From the NCBI GenBank assembly GCA_036564195.1, contig DATCLA010000184.1, positions 1 through 6,163 of the forward strand: DNA of 6,163 bases, written 5' to 3'. The notes beneath the pieces are model-generated. The model did not search any database, was not told the DNA's origin, and was given only the letters and a program-made list of their open reading frames with translations. The DNA is from DATCLA01 sp036564195. Lineage in GTDB: Bacteria > Bacillota > UBA4882 > UBA8346. Both the position numbers and the translations under genes were made by a program. Below, in pieces: positions 1-3,293 of this stretch. Positions within the stretch are counted from its first letter, which is position 1. The number at the start of each line of letters is the position of its first letter.

Positions 1-225
1 ATCTTGGTAGAGTCCACCATTCAAACTGAGCTGCACTTAATCTTTGTTAATCTACTCACTCCGGCGTTAGACATCAGCCAAGCCTTTGCCGTATATCCTG
101 TGTCATCGGTTGGACTAGGAAGCAAAACAATCATATTAAGAAAAACACATATCTCATTTACCACTAAGGCTCAAATGATTCAATTCAAGAACCGTCCTTG
201 AATTTAGCTTAATTTAGCATAATAA
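1..225. other. Left flank with no recognisable gene
   Basis: I see no gene I can support here. The plus-strand frame beginning at base 1 is open to a TGA at 199-201, about 66 codons, so it could be the tail of a gene entering from the left. However, it shows no motif I recognise, and no Shine-Dalgarno sequence precedes its only early ATG at base 4. The minus strand is broken by stops in the frames I read. The AT-rich composition and the inverted repeat at 182-204 would also fit a decayed mobile element, but nothing seen here proves it. This could be intergenic DNA or gene debris. Confidence 0.3.
182..204. repeat. Perfect 8-bp inverted repeat (7-nt spacer)
   Basis: AATTCAAG at 182-189 and CTTGAATT at 197-204 are exact inverted copies separated by AACCGTC. 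The hairpin covers the end of the open plus-strand frame (stop at 199-201). It has no run of T on either side, so a Rho-independent terminator is unlikely. A protein-binding palindrome or the end of a mobile element are the alternatives. Function is unknown. Confidence 0.45.
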
Positions 226-270
226 AAGACCCCCTTTCTTTCATCGGTAAACCCTTCGGAAGGAGGTCTT
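226..270 (-). terminator. Rho-independent terminator of the tRNA operon
   Basis: On the minus strand the arms at 270-258 and 238-226 form a 13-pair stem interrupted by one A-C mismatch (264/232) and one G-U pair. The loop is about 19 nt and the stem is followed by TTTTATTAT. The T-rich tail is only on the minus strand, so the terminator acts on transcripts coming from the tRNA genes. It lies about 95 nt beyond the encoded CCA of tRNA-Glu, leaving a long 3' trailer to be trimmed. A weaker AT-only hairpin (326-344: ACAAAAAA, 3-nt loop, TTTTTTGT) sits between the two. The rest of 271-364 holds nothing I recognise. Confidence 0.7.
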
Positions 271-364
271 AAAAGTTTATTGAGGTTCGGAGGCTTTTGG
301 AGCGTCTCCACCCTATTACAATCTTACAAAAAATCATTTTTTGTTTAGCTACGTTTTATTTATT

Positions 365-440
365 TGGTAGTCCTAACGGGATTCGAACCCGTGTCGCCGC
401 CGTGAGAGGGCGGTGTCCTAGGCCTCTAGACGATAGGACC
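365..440 (-). tRNA. trnE: tRNA-Glu (anticodon CUC)
   Basis: A complete 76-nt tRNA with encoded CCA (367-365). The cloverleaf folds as a 7-bp acceptor stem, 4-bp D-stem (GTCT/GGAC) with a 9-nt D-loop, a perfect anticodon stem CCGCC/GGCGG around loop CTCTCAC, a 4-nt variable loop, and a T-arm ACGGG-TTCGAAT-CCCGT. Bases 34-36 are CTC, which reads GAG (Glu). One oddity is that the first acceptor pair is G1-U72, where G1-C72 is usual for bacterial tRNA-Glu. The gene follows tRNA-Gln by 8 nt in the same transcript, with gltX upstream, so the synthetase sits beside its own substrate. The C34 form is the minor isoacceptor in many genomes, and a UUC form would be expected elsewhere. Confidence 0.96.
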
Positions 441-448
441 AATCAAAT

Positions 449-522
449 TGGCTGGGGGAGAAGGAATCGAACCCTCGCCGACGGGGCCAGAACCCGGCGT
501 CCTACCGCTAGACGATCCCCCA
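449..522 (-). tRNA. trnQ: tRNA-Gln (anticodon CUG)
   Basis: A complete 74-nt tRNA with encoded CCA (451-449). The acceptor stem is TGGGGGA/TCCCCCA, so the first pair is U1-A72. The D-stem GTCT/GGAC has a 7-nt loop, the anticodon loop is TTCTGGC giving CTG (reads CAG, Gln), the variable loop is 4 nt, and the T-arm is GAGGG-TTCGATT-CCTTC. The anticodon stem CCGGG/CCCGT pairs at only four positions because 27-43 is a C-U mismatch, a mild departure from a perfect cloverleaf. U1-A72 and the short D-loop are features that bacterial GatCAB uses to select Glu-tRNA-Gln for amidation, so this tRNA is probably first charged with Glu by GltX. It is the first gene after the promoter at 541-569, and its mature 5' end is about 11 nt from the predicted transcription start. 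Confidence 0.96.
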
Positions 523-540
523 ACGCTTCAAGCAAAATTT

Positions 541-569
541 ATTATACATGGTATATTGACGAACGTCAA
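541..569 (-). promoter_or_regulatory. Sigma-A-type promoter of the tRNA-Gln/tRNA-Glu operon
   Basis: On the minus strand TTGACG (569-564) and a perfect TATAAT (546-541) are separated by exactly 17 bp, which is near the ideal for the housekeeping sigma factor. The predicted start is around 533-534, some 11 nt before the mature end of tRNA-Gln. The -35 box is half of a perfect palindrome, TTGACG-TT-CGTCAA (569-556). The promoter lies in the gap after the gltX stop, so the tRNAs can be transcribed apart from gltX, although readthrough from gltX is also possible because no terminator separates them. Confidence 0.85.
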
Positions 570-571
570 GT

Positions 572-598
572 GTAAAATGTGGCAAAATGGCGTAAAAT
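572..598 (-). promoter_or_regulatory. Three 10-bp-phased A-tracts (UP-element-like)
   Basis: Plus-strand bases 574-577, 584-587 and 594-597 are each AAAA, at exactly 10-bp spacing, in near-identical units of the form G(T/C)AAAAT. Read in the direction of the tRNA promoter, they fall at roughly -40, -50 and -60 from the predicted start. That is where AT-rich UP elements contact the RNA polymerase alpha C-terminal domains, and where helix-phased A-tracts bend DNA in strong stable-RNA promoters. The array fills the space between the gltX stop codon (603-601) and the -35 box. The enhancing role is inferred from position and phasing. Confidence 0.55.
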
Positions 599-600
599 AT

Positions 601-2082
601 TCAGCTTTTTAAAACCGTTAACGCCTGTTCAATCCGGTCCAGCACCCGTTTTTTACCCAGGGCCGCCAGGGTTTCGTACATTCCCGGAGTGGCGGTACGT
701 CCGGAAACCGCTACTCGGAGCGGCATAAAGACTTCTCCCATCTTCAGGCCTAATTGTTCCGGGATGGCATGTAAAACTGCTTCCAAGTCGGTTGCTTGAA
801 ATTGGTCGGGCACAGCTTTTAAAGCTGTTAACAGAGTTTCTAAAACCAGTACTGTCTGTTGCTGATCCAGTTTCTTCGGAATCAAGAGCTCTTTAGCCGG
901 GGGCTCTATCTCCTCTTTAAGGAAAAAACCGGTCCACTCCACCACATCCGTTAATAATTTCAAACGTTCCTGTACTAAAGGCATTAATTGCACCAGATAA
1001 GCAAAGCGTTCCGGAGGACAAGGATCCGGCAGTAGTCCGGCATTGGTTAAAAACGGCAGACAACGCCGGGCTAAATCTTCAGGAGTTAAACTTCTTAAAT
1101 AGACTCCGTTAAACCATAAGAGTTTATCAAAAGAGAAGCGGACCGGTGAAGCATTAACCCGCTCCAGGGTGAATTGAGCAACCGCTTCATCCTTGGTAAA
1201 TAGTTCTTGTTCAGTACCGGGATTCCATCCTAACAACAATAAACAGTTAAACAGGGCCTCCGGCAGATACCCCTGTTCCCGATATTCCTTAACACTAGTA
1301 GCGCCATGGCGTTTGCTTAGTTTGCCTTTTCCATCCGGAGCCAGAAAAATGGAAAGATGGGCAAAATGAGGGGGCTCCCACCCTAATGCCTGATATAACA
1401 AGACATGAACCGGAGTACTGACAATCCATTCATCTCCCCGTAACACGTGAGTGATCTTCATGTAACGGTCATCAACTACATTGGCAAAATGATAGGTAGG
1501 AAAACCATCTGACTTAATTAAGACCAGGTCTTCCAGAGTACTGTTTTCAAAGACCATTTCTCCATGGATCTCATCCCTGACAATGGTTTTGCCCTCTAAT
1601 GGTGTCTTAAACCGGATAACTTTCTTCAATCCCGCGGCATCCAGCTTCGCTCGTTCCGCTGCGGTCAGATTACGGCAATGCCGGTCATAACCCACTTTTT
1701 CTTTGGCGCTTTCCTGAGCCTGGCGCAGTTTTTGGAGACGTTCTGCAGTACAATAACAAGGATATGCTTTATCTTCGTCAATCAACTGTTGGGCATAGCG
1801 GTGGTAAAGTTCCAAACGTTCCGATTGAAAGTAAGGCCCGCAGTTACCGCCAACCCCCGGGCCTTCATCCCATTGCAAACCTAACCAGCGCAAGTTAGCC
1901 ATAATGTCCTCCAAAGAATCGGGGACAAAGCGATTGCGGTCGGTATCTTCTATTCTTAAGATAAATTGACCCCCGGTTTTACGGGCTAACAACCAATCAT
2001 AAATTGCGGTCCGTGCCCCGCCAATATGTAAATATCCCGTCGGACTGGGGGCAAACCGGACTCTTACCGGGTTTTGACTCAT
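601..2082 (-). CDS. gltX: Glutamyl-tRNA synthetase (GluRS)
   Basis: Cytoplasmic class I synthetase that joins glutamate to tRNA-Glu with ATP. In bacteria that use GatCAB it also mischarges tRNA-Gln for later amidation. The 493-residue length is normal for the family. The Rossmann catalytic domain carries the HIGH-type signature in GYLHIGGARTA (H19-I20-G21-G22), RIEDTD (43-48), the LRGDEW segment (214-219) and the KMSKS-type KLSKR (254-258). The helical anticodon-binding region fills roughly residues 320-493. C109-x-C111 and C136 match the zinc-binding insertion known from E. coli GluRS, but the fourth ligand position (His there) is Asn138. The ATG start is supported by AGGAG (2096-2092) placed 9 nt upstream. 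The next genes in the same direction are tRNA-Gln and tRNA-Glu, starting 78 nt after the stop, which suggests co-selection of the enzyme with its substrates. Whether it is discriminating or non-discriminating cannot be decided from the sequence alone, but the neighbouring tRNA-Gln favours the latter. Confidence 0.98.
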   Translation of the reverse strand: MSQNPVRVRFAPSPTGYLHIGGARTAIYDWLLARKTGGQFILRIEDTDRNRFVPDSLEDIMANLRWLGLQWDEGPGVGGNCGPYFQSERLELYHRYAQQLIDEDKAYPCYCTAERLQKLRQAQESAKEKVGYDRHCRNLTAAERAKLDAAGLKKVIRFKTPLEGKTIVRDEIHGEMVFENSTLEDLVLIKSDGFPTYHFANVVDDRYMKITHVLRGDEWIVSTPVHVLLYQALGWEPPHFAHLSIFLAPDGKGKLSKRHGATSVKEYREQGYLPEALFNCLLLLGWNPGTEQELFTKDEAVAQFTLERVNASPVRFSFDKLLWFNGVYLRSLTPEDLARRCLPFLTNAGLLPDPCPPERFAYLVQLMPLVQERLKLLTDVVEWTGFFLKEEIEPPAKELLIPKKLDQQQTVLVLETLLTALKAVPDQFQATDLEAVLHAIPEQLGLKMGEVFMPLRVAVSGRTATPGMYETLAALGKKRVLDRIEQALTVLKS

Positions 2083-2173
2083 TGGTTACCACTCCTATTA
2101 TTAGATGTTGAATCAGGTTTACAAACTAATCAACCTCTGAATCGAATTCTTTTAGAGAATCACCTTTTAAAAT

Positions 2174-2193
2174 CAGGGCTTCCTCAAGCCCTG
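2174..2193 (-). terminator. Terminator-like hairpin in the gltX upstream region
   Basis: CAGGGCTT (2174-2181) and AAGCCCTG (2186-2193) form a perfect 8-bp GC-rich stem with a 4-nt loop. On the minus strand it is followed by ATTTTAAAAGG, a short T tract, and no T-run follows on the plus strand. It could end transcripts of the helicase-phosphorylase operon. If the candidate promoter at 2216-2244 is used, it would instead lie inside the gltX leader, about 90 nt before the start codon, and act as a constitutive or regulated attenuator. The T tract is short for a strong terminator. Confidence 0.45.
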
Positions 2194-2215
2194 TGTAGTT
2201 AAAAAACTGTTTATT

Positions 2216-2244
2216 ATCATACCATACTTAACCTTTAGGAACAA
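2216..2244 (-). promoter_or_regulatory. Candidate gltX promoter
   Basis: On the minus strand TTGTTC (2244-2239) and TATGAT (2221-2216) are 17 bp apart. The -10 box matches the consensus at five of six bases and the -35 box is weak. Transcription would begin near 2209, giving a leader of about 125 nt that contains the hairpin at 2174-2193 and a smaller one at 2147-2161 (ATTCT/AGAAT). I saw no T-box signature (AGGGTGGNACCGCG) in this leader. The call is tentative, because AT-rich DNA often yields such matches by chance. Confidence 0.35.
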
Positions 2245-2332
2245 GTTTTAAGCATTTTTCAACCTTGCCGTGAATAAATTAATCAGGCACTCAAGCTGTA
2301 AACAACACTGTCTTTTAAACAGGATTACTTAA

Positions 2333-2578
2333 TTATTTAATTATTGCTCAACTTCAACCATTGTTGAATCATATGATGAAGCAGAGGTGAATGGATTGAA
2401 CTGTCCTAACTGTAGTAGAAACAAACTGCTGCGGGCAGATGGTAAATGGTATTGCCCGCATTGCTTCCGGGTGTATGCCAGGTTACCGTTGTACGGTATC
2501 CAAAAACAGCATTTTAACCTTACCGGCCACAGCAACGACAACCGGTTTCCTGAGCCATGCCGAGCAGTCCTTCTTTAA
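2333..2578 (+). pseudogene. Zinc-ribbon gene remnant, possibly from a NERD-type protein
   Basis: The plus-strand frame between TAA at 2330-2332 and the stop at 2576-2578 is open for about 81 codons. From residue numbers set by a GTG at 2387, it reads NGLNCPNCSRNKLL, then DGKWYCPHCFRVY: two CxxC pairs 13 residues apart, a typical zinc ribbon. The in-frame sequence before the GTG (IVESYDEAEVNG) looks like continuing protein rather than leader. There is no ATG in frame, and no Shine-Dalgarno sequence at useful distance from the GTG. The last 59 nt overlap the end of the phosphorylase gene on the other strand, so that tail is probably not original. The ribbon resembles the C-terminal zinc ribbon found in some Bacillota NERD-domain proteins; this is from memory, not a search. 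Most likely it is the surviving fragment of a lost gene. A small expressed ribbon protein of 63 residues starting at GTG is the alternative. Confidence 0.4.
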
Positions 2579-3293
2579 TCAATAAACGTAATTTTTCCTG
2601 ATTATTACGCATTACTTCCACTACTTCAGCATGGGTGAGGGCATGCGGGCTAATTCCGGCTGCCCAGTTGGTGACGATACTGACATTGGCATAACAGATC
2701 CCGAGTTCTCTAGCGAGTACCACTTCAGGGACAGCAGTCATTCCGACTACATCCCCACCCAGTATTTTAAAGGCCCTGACTTCGGCGGCTGTCTCATAAC
2801 GCGGTCCTTCGGTGCAGACGTAACAGCCACCGTCAAACACTGCCAAGCCCAACTTGGCGGCAGCCGCTTTGAGACTGTGGCGCAGCTCCGGACAGTATGG
2901 CTCGGTCAGATCGATATGGGCCCGGTTGGTTTCACCGGATTCAAAAAAAGTTAACGGACGTTGTTTGGTAAAATCGATAAATTGGTCCACAATAACTAAA
3001 GAACCTGGCGTAAACCGCTGGTTAATACTTCCCACTGCTGCAGTAGCAATTACCCGCTTAATTCCCAGTTCCCTCAAGGCCCAGAGATTAGCGCGGTAAT
3101 TGAGCTGGTGCGGCAGGAGCGAATGGTTTCTGCCGTGCCGTGGCAAAAAGGCCACTGCCATCCGGTCCACTTTTCCTAGAGTCAAAACAGCCGCACCATA
3201 AGGGGTAGTTACTGTCTCCTCCCGGAAGTCAGCCAATATTCCTGGCTCATAAAATCCGGAACCGCCGATAATTGCCGCATTAATTTCTGCCAT
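2520..3293 (-). CDS. MTAP-family purine nucleoside phosphorylase (probable 6-oxopurine specificity)
   Basis: Cytoplasmic phosphorolytic enzyme of purine or methylthioadenosine salvage, which releases a free base and (methylthio)ribose-1-phosphate. At 257 residues it is of normal family length. Family signatures are IIGGSGFY (8-15), TTPYG (29-33), LPRHGRNHSLLPHQLNYRANLWAL (50-73, phosphate and ribose contacts), TAAVGSIN (84-91), PGSLVIVDQFIDFTKQRP (96-113), TEGPRYET (161-168) and VGMTAVPEVVLARE (183-196). It is commonly annotated mtnP. However, the base-recognition segment reads VTNWAAG with Asn209, where adenine-specific MTAPs have Asp. Asn is the choice of 6-oxopurine and methylthioinosine phosphorylases, so I leave the symbol blank. 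The C-terminus ends in CRCC (252-255), containing the CXC motif known from thermostable archaeal homologues. The start codon overlaps the helicase end by 14 nt, and a strong AGGAGG (3306-3301) sits 7 nt upstream within the helicase gene, so translation is probably coupled. Confidence 0.93.
   Translation of the reverse strand: MAEINAAIIGGSGFYEPGILADFREETVTTPYGAAVLTLGKVDRMAVAFLPRHGRNHSLLPHQLNYRANLWALRELGIKRVIATAAVGSINQRFTPGSLVIVDQFIDFTKQRPLTFFESGETNRAHIDLTEPYCPELRHSLKAAAAKLGLAVFDGGCYVCTEGPRYETAAEVRAFKILGGDVVGMTAVPEVVLARELGICYANVSIVTNWAAGISPHALTHAEVVEVMRNNQEKLRLLIKEGLLGMAQETGCRCCGR

Noticed and set aside
182..204. Insertion-sequence end
   Set aside because: A single inverted repeat without a transposase, matching partner end or target duplication is not enough to call a mobile element.
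297..575. 92-codon plus-strand open frame across the tRNA genes
   Set aside because: It is antisense to two complete tRNAs; its Arg-rich residues are the familiar translation of tRNA complements, and it has no ribosome-binding site.
1678..1884. Plus-strand open frame inside gltX
   Set aside because: Antisense to a conserved gltX segment with no start signal or recognisable motif.
2083..2340. T-box riboswitch upstream of gltX
   Set aside because: I looked for the AGGGTGGNACCGCG core followed by a paired terminator and antiterminator and found neither.
2484..2498. TACCGT-TGT-ACGGTA hairpin as a terminator
   Set aside because: The stem is only 6 bp and there is no T-run after it on either strand.
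2341..2541. 66-codon minus-strand frame following the phosphorylase
   Set aside because: No ribosome-binding site and no protein-like pattern; it is the shadow of the zinc-ribbon frame and starts inside the phosphorylase gene.
2631..3099. Two plus-strand open frames opposite the phosphorylase gene
   Set aside because: They are antisense to the conserved phosphorylase reading frame, which explains the sequence fully.
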